Origin: Corythucha ciliata
Lineage: Eukaryota > Arthropoda > Insecta > Hemiptera > Tingidae
DNA length: 64,000 bases
Assembly (NCBI GenBank): GCA_038030265.1
Contig: CM075939.1
Location: 32,345,253-32,409,252 of the forward strand
Reading direction: 5' to 3'
Below are positions 10,012-20,044 of this stretch, piece after piece; position 1 is the stretch's first letter; each line of letters starts with the position of its first letter. Below the pieces are notes generated by a model. That model was not told the DNA's origin and ran no database searches. It saw nothing but the letters and a program-made list of their open reading frames with translations. A program made the translations under genes and the position numbers.

Positions 10012-10334
10012 ATTCTGGAAAGAACATCACCCAAATAAAGTTAGAATCCTTGTTTCCCGTCCCCTCAAACACCGTCACCGTATCACTCCCAAATGACAAA
10101 GTATTTCAAGGTATTATTGACACTGGAGCTACAAAATCTTTTGTAAACCCCCAAGTAGCCCAAAAATTTTTAGTCCGGCACCCAAAAACCCTTAAAGAAC
10201 CAGCAAATGTTTACACAGCTGATAACAAACACGTCCAAATTACACATCGGCATGCAAATTACGGTTTCGGCATGCTTGAAAGCTTTGAAATTGATTCCAA
10301 TATCTCAGATGGTATTGGATGTTCAGCGAACTAA
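10009..10334 (+). pseudogene. pol: Retroviral-type aspartic protease, start of pol (truncated)
   Basis: In the -1 frame relative to gag the protein contains 'GIIDTGATKSFVNPQVAQKF', with the DTGA catalytic motif of retropepsins. The frame ends at 10334. No reverse transcriptase, integrase or 3' LTR follows; instead P-like transposase sequence resumes. The element is 3'-truncated, with the junction somewhere in 10250-10440. Confidence 0.7.
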
Positions 10335-10339
10335 CTATT

Positions 10340-10890
10340 CCACTGAGCAGGATGAATTTATACTCAGTTACCACTTTGACAGAAAGCCGGCTGAAGGAGC
10401 TTCACCCACAACAGCATGTAATGCCCCATCAACTTTTAAAATATGCTAGATTTTGCAAAACAGTTTATTTTTCACAAGAAAATTTATAATATTAAAATAA
10501 GTGCAGATTTCACTTTATCTGATTTAAATTTATTATGTTATTTAGCTGGGTCTTGTGTTAACGCATTTTTAAAAATAACGCATTGCCAGAAATGCAAAGA
10601 AATTCTTCTCGGCAATGATTTGAAAAAGCCGAATGAGAAGATTTTCTCAATTGTTGTCAATTGCGAAGTAGTGTTTAAAAAATACGAGCATTTTATTTTG
10701 CATAATATTTGTTCCCCCCTGATTAAAAAACTAAATTTCCGATTTGGAAGGCCTCCCTTCTTGTGCTGCATTGTGCCCTGACATAAAGACGTTCGTTGTA
10801 AATCATTTTTTAAAAATAAGAGCGTATGCTATCGCAAATTTTAACGAATACAGAAAAAGAAAAGTCATTATGTACGGGACTTCTTCCTTC
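10340..10890 (+). pseudogene. P-element/THAP9-like transposase remnant, C-terminal piece
   Basis: Frames give 'LCYLAGSCVNAFLK', 'CQKCKEILLGNDL', then after a shift 'FVVNHFLKIRAYAIA' and 'VIMYGTSSFKKRK'. The order (Y-hAGxxV, CxxC, then a final LIKxhxxKYLxIRxxYxxK-type block) resembles the C-terminus of P/THAP9 transposases. Stop codons and at least one frameshift make it dead. It continues the piece at 7400-7568 across the gypsy-type insertion. Identification is by motif order only. Confidence 0.45.
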
Positions 10891-11009
10891 AAAAAGAGGA
10901 AAATTTCCATCAACAGTACTTCGATTACGTGTGCCTTTCATTTCTTCGAGTACGCACTCGTCCCAACACAACACAATAGCACAACTCATTGTCGTACTTC
11001 TGGACGAGA

Positions 11010-11463
11010 GCTCCTCCAAGGGTAGGCGTGCCTCGGTCGGTGGTCGGTTAGCGCCCTTGCGCTCACCACAGGTACTCGGGGTCGTCAGTGAGCATCCCTC
11101 GACGCTGCCTGCGGGTCCTCTGGACCGAAGTTCGGTTAGCGTCCTTGCGGTTGCCCCAGGTCGTCGGGGTTGGTGGTCGGTTAGCGCCACTGCGCTTGCC
11201 CTAGATCCTCGGGGGTGGCCGGTTAGCGCCCTTGCGCTCGCCACAGGTCCTCTGGGTCGTCAGTGAGTGTCCCTCGACGCTGCCTGCGGGTCCTTTGGGC
11301 CGAAGTTCGGTTAGCGCCCTTGCGCTTGCCCCAAATCTTCGGGGTTGGTGGCCGGTTAGCGCCCTTGCGCTCGCTCCAGCTGTAGGGGTGAGGACAGGCA
11401 TGCGGCTCTGTCGCTCACTAGGAGTTCAAGGGCAGCCAATCAAGGCGCTAAGCCCTCTAGGGC
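11010..11463 (+). repeat. GC-rich satellite, left part (GGTTAGCGCCCTTGCGCT monomers)
   Basis: The motif CGGTTAGCGCCCTTGCGCT recurs with small changes near 11044, 11126, 11180, 11220, 11307 and 11354. The stretch from 11044 repeats from 11220, a higher-order period of about 176 bp that contains three diverged monomers. Open frames on both strands across it are a by-product of the repeat. The array continues at 14843-15240 beyond the hAT insertion. Confidence 0.75.
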
Positions 11464-11471
11464 CTCTGGTG

Positions 11472-14400
11472 TAGCGATGGGAACAATCGAGTAAAAACAA
11501 CCGAGTTATTCGGTTGTCAACAATCGAATTATTCGGTTGTTGGAAGGGTAGTTCCTAACGAGTGATTCACTCGTTCAGTTCAGTCGGTTGTCTTTTTCAG
11601 TTTTTTACTCGTTTCATTTCACTCATTCTTCTCTCCGCATGAAAGGTTGTTGATTGTTGAGTAGGGTGAAAGGTGGGAGTTGTCAGTGGTCACCACTTGT
11701 CAAAGGGAGAGGGAGAAATGCTCATTCTCATTGGCCATTGGTTTACAGCTACTTAACAAGTCGTACATCAACACACACACACACAGCTTTGAAAAACTCC
11801 CCTCCACCCACAGTGACTACCCTTACAACTCTTCTTCTTGCCCCTTGCCCCTTGCTCCTCCACGATGACTTGACACTTTTTGACATTATTTTGATGAGGT
11901 CATTCGTTCGTGTAACTGACAAAGCTGAAGTGTTGGGGGGGGGGGGGTCAGGAATCCGCAATTTCCTCTCGTGTTTTCTCCCTTCTCAGTTTCTCACTCA
12001 TTTGATATTTTACTCTGTTCTGAGTAGGTTGTGGTGAAAGTGTTCTCTACCCTGACCTGAGCTATTCAATTTATTCAAGCGCTCACTGTTTGTTTTAATT
12101 TCCTTGCGCTCTTAATTTTTAATTTGGCGCTCTTAATAATGGGCAAGAAATCAATGGTTTGGGACCATTTCTCGAAAATTGATAATGTATCATGCAAATG
12201 CGATATTCGCAAGAGTGTGTTCAAAAATCATGGGTCCACATCGAACTTGATGGACCATCTGAAAAGAAAACACAAATCTTTGTTTAACTTGCCGATTGAC
12301 GAAGCGAATAGTAATGAAGCACGTGATTCAGGTACTCAACCGACACCGAGCGGTAGCAATTTGCCTGAAGTTTCTTTGTCGAGTGGTCAGTGCAGCAGTT
12401 TGCCGTCCATTTCTTCGGTACCTACTGAAAATAGTAACGTGGGTGTAATGTCGTCTCAAGCTAAAGGTCAATCACGGCAGACGACGATAACTGGGATGCT
12501 AAATGCAAATAGTCTTTCAGCTGCTAAAATCAAGGCTCTGAATACGTCTTTGGCGAAGATGGTAGCCAAAGATTTCATGCCGCTAAACACGGTCGAAAAA
12601 AAGGGGTTCCTCGAATTTTGCCGTCTAGTGGAGCCAAGATATGTGATTCTCAGTAGGAGAACATTCACGGCAAAACTAATTCCCGAGTTGTATGATGAAA
12701 TTAAGATCAAAGTTAGCCAACTTTTGGGCAAGGCGTCACATGTGTGCATTACCACAGATTCATGGACGTCGACCAACGTTCAAACGTTTTTATCTTTTAC
12801 AGCCCATTTTATTGCTGAGAATAAATTTCATTCCCTTCTTTTGTCCACGCATCATATGGGCTGTTCGAAAACGGCAAAAGCAATTTCATCTGCTTTAACT
12901 GCTTTGACCGAAAAATGGGGCATACAAGACAAAATATTCGCCGTTGTCACAGACAACGAAGCATCTATGGTTGCAGCGGTCAGATTGCTCAATCTTCTCC
13001 ATTTAAATTGCGTCGCTCACACGTTGAACTTGGCAGTGAATGATGCACTGGATTCCTCCTGTTTGAAGGGTTTGAGCGAAGTACGCCAAATCTCAAATAA
13101 ATTGGTCAGCCACTTCAAAAGTAGCTGTGTGGCAACGGCTGAACTGGCTAAATGCCAGGAAACTTTAAAGATGGCTCCTTTGAAATTGAAAAAAGAAATG
13201 CCCACAAGGTGGAACTCCACGCTGGCTATGTTTAAACGGCTTGCGGAGCTCAAAATGCCCCTCTTATTGGCCCTCGCAACTTTGCCTAACGCCCCTCCCA
13301 GCCTGAACAGTTCTCAGTGGGATATTCTGGAGGACTGCATTCCAATTTTGCAGCCCTTGGAAGATTTGACGGTGGAGCTCTCAGGTGAGCAATATGTCAC
13401 AAGTTCGAGCGTGATTCCGCTGATTCGGGGAGCCCTGGTGTTATTTTCGGGTATGGCACCTACAACCGCAGAGGGAAAAACCTTGAAAAGGTTGATAACG
13501 AATTCTTTTCAAACCCGGCTCGGCCCTTATGAAAGCCATGCAATTACAAGCCGGGCAACAATTCTCGACCCGAGATACAAAAAATTTGGTTTTGGCCAAG
13601 ACGAACAGGCTACTCTGGCTGTGGAAGAGGTGCGGCTTGATCTCCAGAAGATGTATGAGGAAGATGAAGGAACACTTGTTGTTTCTAGCGAACAAGTTGA
13701 TGTTCCTTCAGCTCAGGAGCCCCCCTCGAAAAAATCACTTTGGAATTTTTTTGATTCCAAAACAGTGGCTACAAAACCACTTGTCAATGACCCTGAAGGT
13801 AAAGCCAAGGAAGATCTGCGCCTCTATTTTGCTATGTCACCAATACCCAGACAACATGGGAACGCAATTGAATTTTGGACAAAACAAGCTCTTTTGATGC
13901 CTTCGTTGTCGGTTCTTGCTAGGAAATTCTTGTCAGTTCCAGCCACGTCCGTCCCATCAGAACGGGTATTTTCAAAAGCTGGCACGATTTGTTCGGAGTT
14001 GAGAAACCGACTCAAACCAAAAAATCTAGACCAATTGTTATTCCTCAATAGCAATTCAGATTATTTTGACTAATTAATAATTCATTCAAATATATTACGT
14101 TTTTTCAGTTTCTTCCTTTAAGCCTATCTTTTACGGCAATCCTAAATTTTTAACGGCGCCTTTTTTCCTGCGTCAAGTTTTTTCATTATAATTAGAAAAT
14201 ATAAAAAACATAAAACCATTAAAAAAAAAAAAATTAAAAAATAAATAAATCAAAGAAACAGGTAGGCTAAGTCAGACTGCAACCTCCGCGCGGTGCTTAC
14301 TGGATTTAAACTAACTGCAGCTGCATTTAGAGTATGTAATTTAGAAATAAATCAAGTTGAAAGGGCTTAAATATAATTTGAACTGCTTCAACGAATGTTG

Positions 14401-14834
14401 TTTCATGCGACATTATAATAGAAATTAGGATATACATTATACACTAGTGCAGAAGTTCTTGGACCTAATTTACTAGTGAAGTGGAAGAAACCTTTGAGAT
14501 CATAATTTTGTTAATGCATACCAAAAAATTTACGACGATTTTTACAAAGCAATGAACAAAGAGAATAATTCTTCTATAAAGTCTGATTTGCGGTTCAGTT
14601 CTGTAGCCAATCGAGCGAAAGAAGAATGTAAGTAAACGAATGAATTCACTCATTCATTTGACAAGCTGAGTGAAATGAAAGGTGGCAATCGGACCACTCG
14701 TAGCGCTAGTACAAGTACAACACAACCTGGAGAGGGGACCGAGTGATTCACTCGAATGAAAACAACCGAGTGGATTTGAAAACAACCGAATGAGTATTCG
14801 GTTGGAAAAAAAAACCCGATTGTTCCCATCGCTA
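11472..14834 (+). mobile_element. Complete hAT transposon with 8-bp TSD
   Basis: The element begins TAGCGATGGGAACAATCG and ends with its inverse CGATTGTTCCCATCGCTA. It is flanked by the perfect 8-bp duplication CTCTGGTG (11464-11471 and 14835-14842), the hallmark of hAT insertion. Length is 3363 bp. Sub-terminal regions at both ends carry several copies of ACAACCGARTTATTCGGTTG-like palindromes and GAGTGATTCACTCG, which could be transposase-binding sites. It encodes one full transposase. Intact ends, duplication and coding frame suggest a recent, possibly autonomous insertion into the satellite. Confidence 0.93.
12139..14073 (+). CDS. hAT transposase (ZBED-type), intact
   Basis: This enzyme excises and reinserts the surrounding hAT element. 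An N-terminal BED-like zinc finger ('MVWDHFSKIDN' to 'STSNLMDHLKRKH') is followed by the RNase H-like core. Catalytic residues are visible: Asp in 'TTDSWTS', Asp in 'VVTDNEASM', the conserved 'CVAHTLNLAV', Trp in 'MPTRWNSTL', and Glu in 'TSVPSERVFSKAG' at the start of the C-terminal dimerisation domain ('ELRNRLKPKNLDQLLFLN'). The frame is open from 12124 (649 codons). I prefer the ATG at 12139 (644 aa) because the BED-like sequence begins just after it. The second zinc Cys of the BED finger seems replaced by Arg ('CDIRKSVF' where CxxC is expected). No introns or stops are seen. Confidence 0.9.
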   Translation: MGKKSMVWDHFSKIDNVSCKCDIRKSVFKNHGSTSNLMDHLKRKHKSLFNLPIDEANSNEARDSGTQPTPSGSNLPEVSLSSGQCSSLPSISSVPTENSNVGVMSSQAKGQSRQTTITGMLNANSLSAAKIKALNTSLAKMVAKDFMPLNTVEKKGFLEFCRLVEPRYVILSRRTFTAKLIPELYDEIKIKVSQLLGKASHVCITTDSWTSTNVQTFLSFTAHFIAENKFHSLLLSTHHMGCSKTAKAISSALTALTEKWGIQDKIFAVVTDNEASMVAAVRLLNLLHLNCVAHTLNLAVNDALDSSCLKGLSEVRQISNKLVSHFKSSCVATAELAKCQETLKMAPLKLKKEMPTRWNSTLAMFKRLAELKMPLLLALATLPNAPPSLNSSQWDILEDCIPILQPLEDLTVELSGEQYVTSSSVIPLIRGALVLFSGMAPTTAEGKTLKRLITNSFQTRLGPYESHAITSRATILDPRYKKFGFGQDEQATLAVEEVRLDLQKMYEEDEGTLVVSSEQVDVPSAQEPPSKKSLWNFFDSKTVATKPLVNDPEGKAKEDLRLYFAMSPIPRQHGNAIEFWTKQALLMPSLSVLARKFLSVPATSVPSERVFSKAGTICSELRNRLKPKNLDQLLFLNSNSDYFD

Positions 14835-14842
14835 CTCTGGTG

Positions 14843-15240
14843 AGGATTCACCCTGGATAAGGTGGTTAGCAGGAAGGAGGGGGCCTTCGTCGACCAGTAT
14901 CTGGGAGAAGAACCCGCCACCACAGGGAGTCGGATCGGTGTTCGTCGCCCACTAGGGGGAGAACTACCGTGGGGATGATGGGGTTTCGCTGGGAGCTCTT
15001 CCAGTTGAATGTTAGCGCCCTTCGCGCTGTCCACAGTTCGTCCAGGGTGGTCCTGGGGCCGGCAGTCTTGGTCTGTTGTCGGTATTCTCCTTCGGTTGCG
15101 GTTAGCGTCCGTGTTCGCTTTCCGCTGGCTCGGTTGGTCCTTGTTCGGGTTTTACCTGTGTGTCTTAGGAGTCGACTTTCCAGACTGGGTCCTTTCCTTG
15201 GGATGGTCCTGCTGACTTCGAGTGCAGCCGTCGGAATTAG
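14843..15240 (+). repeat. GC-rich satellite, right part
   Basis: Two more diverged monomers (GTTAGCGCCCTTCGCGCT near 15010, GGTTAGCGTCCGTGTTCGCT near 15101) show that the satellite continues on the far side of the hAT element. GC content drops at about 15240, where an unrelated AT-rich sequence starts. Confidence 0.6.
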
Positions 15241-15479
15241 GGGTGGGTAAAAAAGTAGCAGTACGTTACTTTGTCACGGGTATTTCAAAGTAGCAGGTTC
15301 CTGAAACTGCTACTGCTGAAAAATATCGGTGACATAAGTCACAACTTCGACGGCGAATGCTTTCTGCGCCAAACGAAACTAAATGTAGGGGAAACTTCTC
15401 CTTCTCTTACGTCCCCTAGGAGCTCACGCCACGGTCTCTAGCGCCTCTAGGGACGAAACTCCCTCTGGCGTTGTTTACT
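15241..15479. other. Unassigned stretch with short inverted repeats
   Basis: TAGGGGTGGGTAAAAAAGTAGC at 15239 resembles the start of some hAT elements, and AGTAGCAG/CTGCTACT pairs occur within 80 bp. No matching far end is found, so I do not call an element. Confidence 0.3.
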
Positions 15480-16440
15480 TTTCAAGTACCCACCCCATTT
15501 CATATCAGGATGATCATTATTATGATGATACTGCCAGCAGGCTTGTATGACGCTGCCTTCCTGTCAAACACAGCGAATATTTTTAAATCGTCGGTTTCGG
15601 TGTCATTGCGTGTAGCATTTAGTTCTGCTGCAGTGTCATCAGTATCAGATACTCCACCGACTTAAGAATTTATCAGATCGGCCACCAAATTGTTGACCGA
15701 TTATTTGGCGGCGTCTGCTTTCTTTTCGTCAGAAAACGCAATATTTTTGAACCGCGGGTCGAGAAATGTTGCCAGCACAAACGTTTGACTCGACTCTATT
15801 TGGCCAAGTCGGGCTGCTAGACCTAGAAGTAAGTGAGTGTATAAGAATTTTATTTAGTGATATGATATTGTGTCATCCGGCTATCCTCCTTATGACCTAG
15901 TATCTAGGCCTGTTCTACGACTGCAACGTTCATTCTAGCCGGCAAAACGCTAGGCATGGCGTTATATTATGATTTCATTCAACTATTCAAACCAAGAATC
16001 ACTAATTATATTCATCGAGAATAGCCGTTGAAATTATAGAAAAAGGTGAGAAACGCAAAGATTCGTTTTTACATGCTTACCGTTCACAATATAAGCGATA
16101 AGGCTCGTCGTGACAGGCGATTGAAATAGTTTTTCTCTCATTTCCTTGTAGGCCTCGATGAGACCGTCCGAAATGACAATGATGCCTGAGCCGACCAAAT
16201 ATTTTTATCCACTTATCAATTCAATAGCCTGCTCCATAGGGCCAAGCACTTTCTTGACCTCTGCGGCCAGGATCCATTCTTCGTCGGACAAACAAGGCAA
16301 TTCTGTTGATCTGACTAGAGACATCGCGGCTGTTAGAGGATTCTCCAACTTGACGAATCTTAAGGACAAACCGACCGTTGCTTTTATCAGGGGAAACCGC
16401 GACCAAATATCTAATAATTTAGATGGATATAATGAATAAT
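15480..16440 (-). pseudogene. hAT (ZBED-like) transposase pseudogene with one intron
   Basis: On the minus strand, exon 1 (about 16420-16071) reads 'WSRFPLIKATVGLSLRF', 'LSDEEWILAAEVKKVLGPM', 'ISG*KYLVGSG', 'LIEAYKEMREKLF', which fits the insertion region of hAT transposases. One in-frame TAA interrupts it. A GTAAG donor near 16070 and an AG acceptor near 15830 join it in phase to 'LAARLGQIESSQTFVLATF', 'LDPRFKNIAF', the conserved LDPRFK block. The frame then decays through further stops to about 15480. The N-terminal core and dimerisation domain are missing. The intron-joined frame is my reading from splice consensus. Confidence 0.65.
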
Positions 16441-16541
16441 TCTGTCGCCGGTATTTTTATTTAATAAATTAATCAAACTGATGTTATCCGGACGACGATG
16501 GAAGGGCACAGTCCAACACGATTCGAGTTTCGAGAAAAAAT

Positions 16542-16618
16542 GGCTCCCCGGCGGAATTTGAACCCGCTACCTCCTGATTACCAGTCCAGCACGCTGCCAA
16601 TTGCGCCACGTAGACGCC
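16542..16618 (-). tRNA. tRNA-like sequence (GGT anticodon), degenerate
   Basis: On the minus strand, GTGGCGCAATTGGCAGCG (D-arm/A box), an anticodon loop CTGGTAA (anticodon GGT, Thr) and GCGGGTTCAAATTCCGC (T-arm/B box) occur in tRNA order. The acceptor ends pair imperfectly (GGC/GCC outermost), the anticodon stem is mismatched (CTGGA/TCAGG), and there are extra bases before the D-arm. A T6 run follows at once, as for Pol III termination. I judge it a tRNA pseudogene or SINE head. Confidence 0.45.
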
Positions 16619-17660
16619 TTTGGGAGTCGTACTCCGAGGGATAAGCTAAGCCGAACCCCACCTAGGTCCATTGTGATCCCTGATCGAGGGGCGGCAGCGA
16701 CTGATTGTTTCCCGCCTACCGTTGGTGCGGCCGTGATGGCTCGTCCCGCATTTCCGTCCTGTTGGGAAATTGGCCTCCCGCTGTCGAATCGTGGCGGCCG
16801 AGTTAGCTTACGAGCTGTCTTGGTTCGGATGGGAAAAGGTCCTACTATTTCTTGAGGGTGAATCTCCCTCAATTTTTTTTGTCGGTTATTTACTCATTTA
16901 AATTCGGAATCAGCTTTTTGAGTCTATAAAATGCTGACGTTTTAGAGATTCTCTGATCAGGGATACATTGGTATTTCTTCAAAATGTATGGGAGAATATA
17001 AATTGGGGAATGATAGGCTGAGTTTTTCACAAATGACCGTTCCGGGGGGGGGGGGCGAAAAAGAATCTTGAGCAGGTTGAGTGTGGTTTTTTAAAATAAA
17101 TGATAGCTTATGTGATTAGGAAATGTAATGAATTTCAGTAATAATTGTTATCATCCACATAGGGTATGTATTTTTAGGACTATGTGTTCTATTTGTCAAA
17201 TGTGGAGTTTGAACCCCCCTCATGTGATTCACCCGCTCCACTCCCAATCTTAAGGATTGTTGGATTTTTCCTAGTTTTTGAACCTGTAGTTTCTAAAAGC
17301 TGGACGTTCAAGTGCCCTCTTTAACCACTTCCGTCAATCGAACTTCGCATTAAACACCATCTTTGACTCAATCGTCAAACGGACAATCATGCTTGACTCA
17401 ATCGTGTTGGCTGGGGTCGACCACATGGGTTTAGTTTCGTTTAGCTCGAAGCTATGCTTAGACGCCATTGTAAGAATTGCAAAAATTACAAAAAAAATGG
17501 AAACAAATAATTGCTAAGAAACGGAAGGTAGGGCTTCGCTCTACCAAAATAGTGGAAAGTGTAAACTTAGCATTAATCAAATAGACTGACCGGTCAGAGG
17601 CTTCTTACACATAAGATAATAACCGAAAAGCTCATTCAACCGCAAATCAAAAGCATTTTA
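16619..17660. other. No recognisable gene; GC-rich block then AT-rich DNA
   Basis: Bases 16619-16860 are GC-rich with open frames on both strands that carry no motif. A G13 homopolymer lies near 17045. The rest is AT-rich with nothing recognised. Confidence 0.5.
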
Positions 17661-18215
17661 TCAACAAAGTTTCAGGAATCGACCATTGATCAATAAATCT
17701 ACAGCAATACGCTCGCGTTCTTCAAGCGTTGGTTTTGAAATCTCTGCCTTGGACGAGTTTTCTTTTCTTGGAGTTTTTGCATTGAACTTCCTTTGAGGTT
17801 CAAATTTTTGCCTCTTCCTCGACGTCACACCTTTCTCCGGCAACGTCGAATTCATTTTCTGCGCCCGCATCGTAGGCTGCAGAGACTTCAAATTGTTTCG
17901 GATCAATTTGAAGTCCTCACCATCCGCGTCTTTCAAAATTTCGTCGAACCATCGGCGAAGACTTTCTCGTTCTGAGCTTCTGAGGATCTGTTGAGCTTCT
18001 TTTTTATGGTTTTCGTCCAAAATCAAGATTTGGGTTGAGTCCTCTTCGACTCCGCAGCATTGTGTCGTCAACGGCGCGCCCAAGTTTCCGGCAAAGCAAA
18101 TGTATATGCTTGCACATATTGAATTTGATGGACGAATCGGGGCACGAGCAAGCAAATGCATGAATGGATGCACGACTTACATTCCACGCACCGAAGGTCA
18201 CAGCTGCAGTTGATT
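17661..18215 (-). pseudogene. MULE transposase C-terminal remnant (SWIM zinc finger)
   Basis: The minus strand gives 'FACSCPDSSIKFNMCKHIHL', a SWIM finger (CxCx(n)CxH), followed after a frameshift near 18085 by a basic tail containing 'SSERESLRRWFDEILKDADG' and ending at 17661. The MULE gene at 54730-56945 has the same finger ('CSCLDSSIKWNMCKHKH') followed by a similar basic tail. This is therefore the 3' end of a related element, with the catalytic domain lost. Confidence 0.65.
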
Positions 18216-18423
18216 TCCATCGATTTCAACGTATTTCAATCGAATTTCAAAAAATGTTGCATAGTCAAATAGACCCCCAAAGCTCAGGTTTTTCTCAGAG
18301 CATCTCGTTATTGTACACCCTGTAGTGTTATGGGTCGAGACGGGGGGCTTGCACCAGGCTCGGATAGAATGGGACTTAATGGGACGACAAGAATATAATT
18401 AACATACGTAACTTGGGATCAAG

Positions 18424-20044
18424 GTGAGAGGGGTAAATGTTGACGGTCGGCGTGTTAAGTTATCAACAGGTATCGACCGACGTGTGATAAATAATCCAGG
18501 TGTAAAGGCGCCTTACCCAAGTCCAATCCAATTTTGTTCCACACTCCTAAAGTGGAATCGAAAGATGATCGTTACGCGGAATATCGGTAAGCAAGCAAAA
18601 AGGGAAAAGCTTACGGTAATCGCGAATTGAGAATCATCGTGGCGGCGTTCAACAGGAGACACACCTAGATCACACGCCTAAACTCGATCCTCGCGAACCT
18701 TGGAGCACCCACTGTCCGATTGTCACTTCCGGCGACCTTTAAAGATATGGTGACAAAGCTTCAAAATACAATTAAATCATCAGGGTTTTACCGCCGATTT
18801 CTTGCCACTTTATTTTACTCACCCGTTGTAACGCCCTAAAAAGGGCGTTATGTTAAGCGATAGAGAAAAGGAGCTCGGTCCTGGAAATTGTTCACCGCTC
18901 GGTGAATGAACCCGGCGAGCTCAGGGACGAGCGGGAGAGAATGACCCGATAGCGTCAACAAATCCTTGAGGAAACTGCTTGTTATCCACAACACTTAGGG
19001 TTTTAAAAACATGTCCTCGGGAGTTAAGTATAAAAACCCAGGGGGGACGGAGTCGAGTTGGCTGCTAGAGTCAGGGAGGTAGATCCGTGCAGGGGGGGCC
19101 GAAGCCTCACGACCAGCCCTTGCGCCAGCTCGTGTACACGCTACCGCAGGCCGTCGGGTCTGGGGAAAGGTGAGTCAGACTGTAAATAATAAATGTACAT
19201 CACGTGGTAACGGTACCTCTTTGCTACTCTTTGTCGACTCCCTGAACCCAGACCCATACGGCGGTACACCGTCATACCGAGCTTCAGAGTGTTCCCCTCG
19301 TTCATCGAACATCACCGAAGCATGACAGGCATGTTGGGGATGTTAGCCTATCGAGTTATAGATGAGGAATTCGCTAATGCGAATTTAACGTATGCCCATC
19401 TATATTATTTTGATGCGGACAGTTTCGCCCCATACAGGCAGGCACGTCAACGACTCCTAACTCACACCCCATCATCGTTCCGATTCTTGAATATTATCTG
19501 GACTCTCTACACTCAATGGGGATTAGAGGGAGGACTTACACGGCTTTCGACACCACAGGCAATTACGAGAGCGATCAACACTATTGTGATCCATGATGAG
19601 CTTTCCCCAGATGAGTTCTGGCCTTTTTGCGTTTTTTCTGACCCAGGTCGAATTACTGCTACTGCTCGCTTCGCGCCAATTGCCAGTCTGGCAATGGCGA
19701 TATCTACACAAAAACGAGCGTCGATGAAAAATGCAAGAAGAAAACTCGCAACAACGTTTCCTCTGCTTCCAACGTTACTACTCCACAAAGTTGCAGGTGC
19801 AGCTCTCGATGATAGGGTGCTGCAACTACTGGGCCTCATGGACCACCGAGACGCCATCCAGTCAAGATTAACTCAACTCATGGATCGGCTGCTATTGTGT
19901 AACCCAAGCTATTCATATCTTATTTTTTGTGGGTTAGGCAACGAACCAGTGGCGAATGCTGGTTCGAAAGGCAGGGCAAGCGGTAAAGGACCAAAATCGG
20001 GCTTCCAAAGAAACAAAAATGACGTTTCAAAATATGTTACCTGA
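18424..20044 (+). pseudogene. Endogenous viral element, nucleoprotein-like (mononega/chuvirus-like?)
   Basis: A long protein-coding relic runs from about 18424 to 20044. It is interrupted by the solo LTR at 18827-19268 (TSD CCGT); the frames on the two sides of the LTR are in phase across the empty site. Other damage is a frameshift near 18600-18610 and one in-frame TAG near 18672. The undamaged 3' part is a 251-codon open frame (19289-20044) containing 'LTYAHLYYFDADSF' and 'RFLNIIWTLYTQWG' and ending in a basic tail. Composition and length (about 390 codons in total) suggest a nucleoprotein of a negative-strand RNA virus, and chuvirus-like is my best guess. No zinc finger, protease, RT or transposase motif is present. 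Identity is an inference without a database search. Confidence 0.45.
18827..19268 (+). mobile_element. Solo LTR with 4-bp TSD (CCGT)
   Basis: The unit opens TGTAACGCCC, closes CGGCGGTACA, and is flanked by CCGT at 18823-18826 and 19269-19272. It contains a hairpin (TAACGCCC...GGGCGTTA), a TATAAAAA box at about 19029 and AATAAA near 19187, as expected for an LTR with promoter and polyadenylation signal. No internal region is present, so it is a recombinational solo LTR. It sits inside the nucleoprotein-like EVE. 442 bp. Confidence 0.85.

Noticed and set aside
10826..11474. Several 80-146 codon frames on both strands
   Set aside because: They follow the GC-rich satellite; proteins are repeats of Arg/Ala/Leu-rich units mirrored on both strands.
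11472..14834. Idea that the intact hAT protein is a domesticated host gene (ZBED type)
   Set aside because: Perfect TIRs and an 8-bp TSD show that it is a transposon copy.
16542..16618. Functional tRNA-Thr gene
   Set aside because: Mismatched anticodon stem, imperfect acceptor stem and extra bases before the D-arm.
16567..16872. 101-codon minus-strand frame
   Set aside because: It runs through the tRNA-like sequence and a GC-rich stretch, and has no domain.
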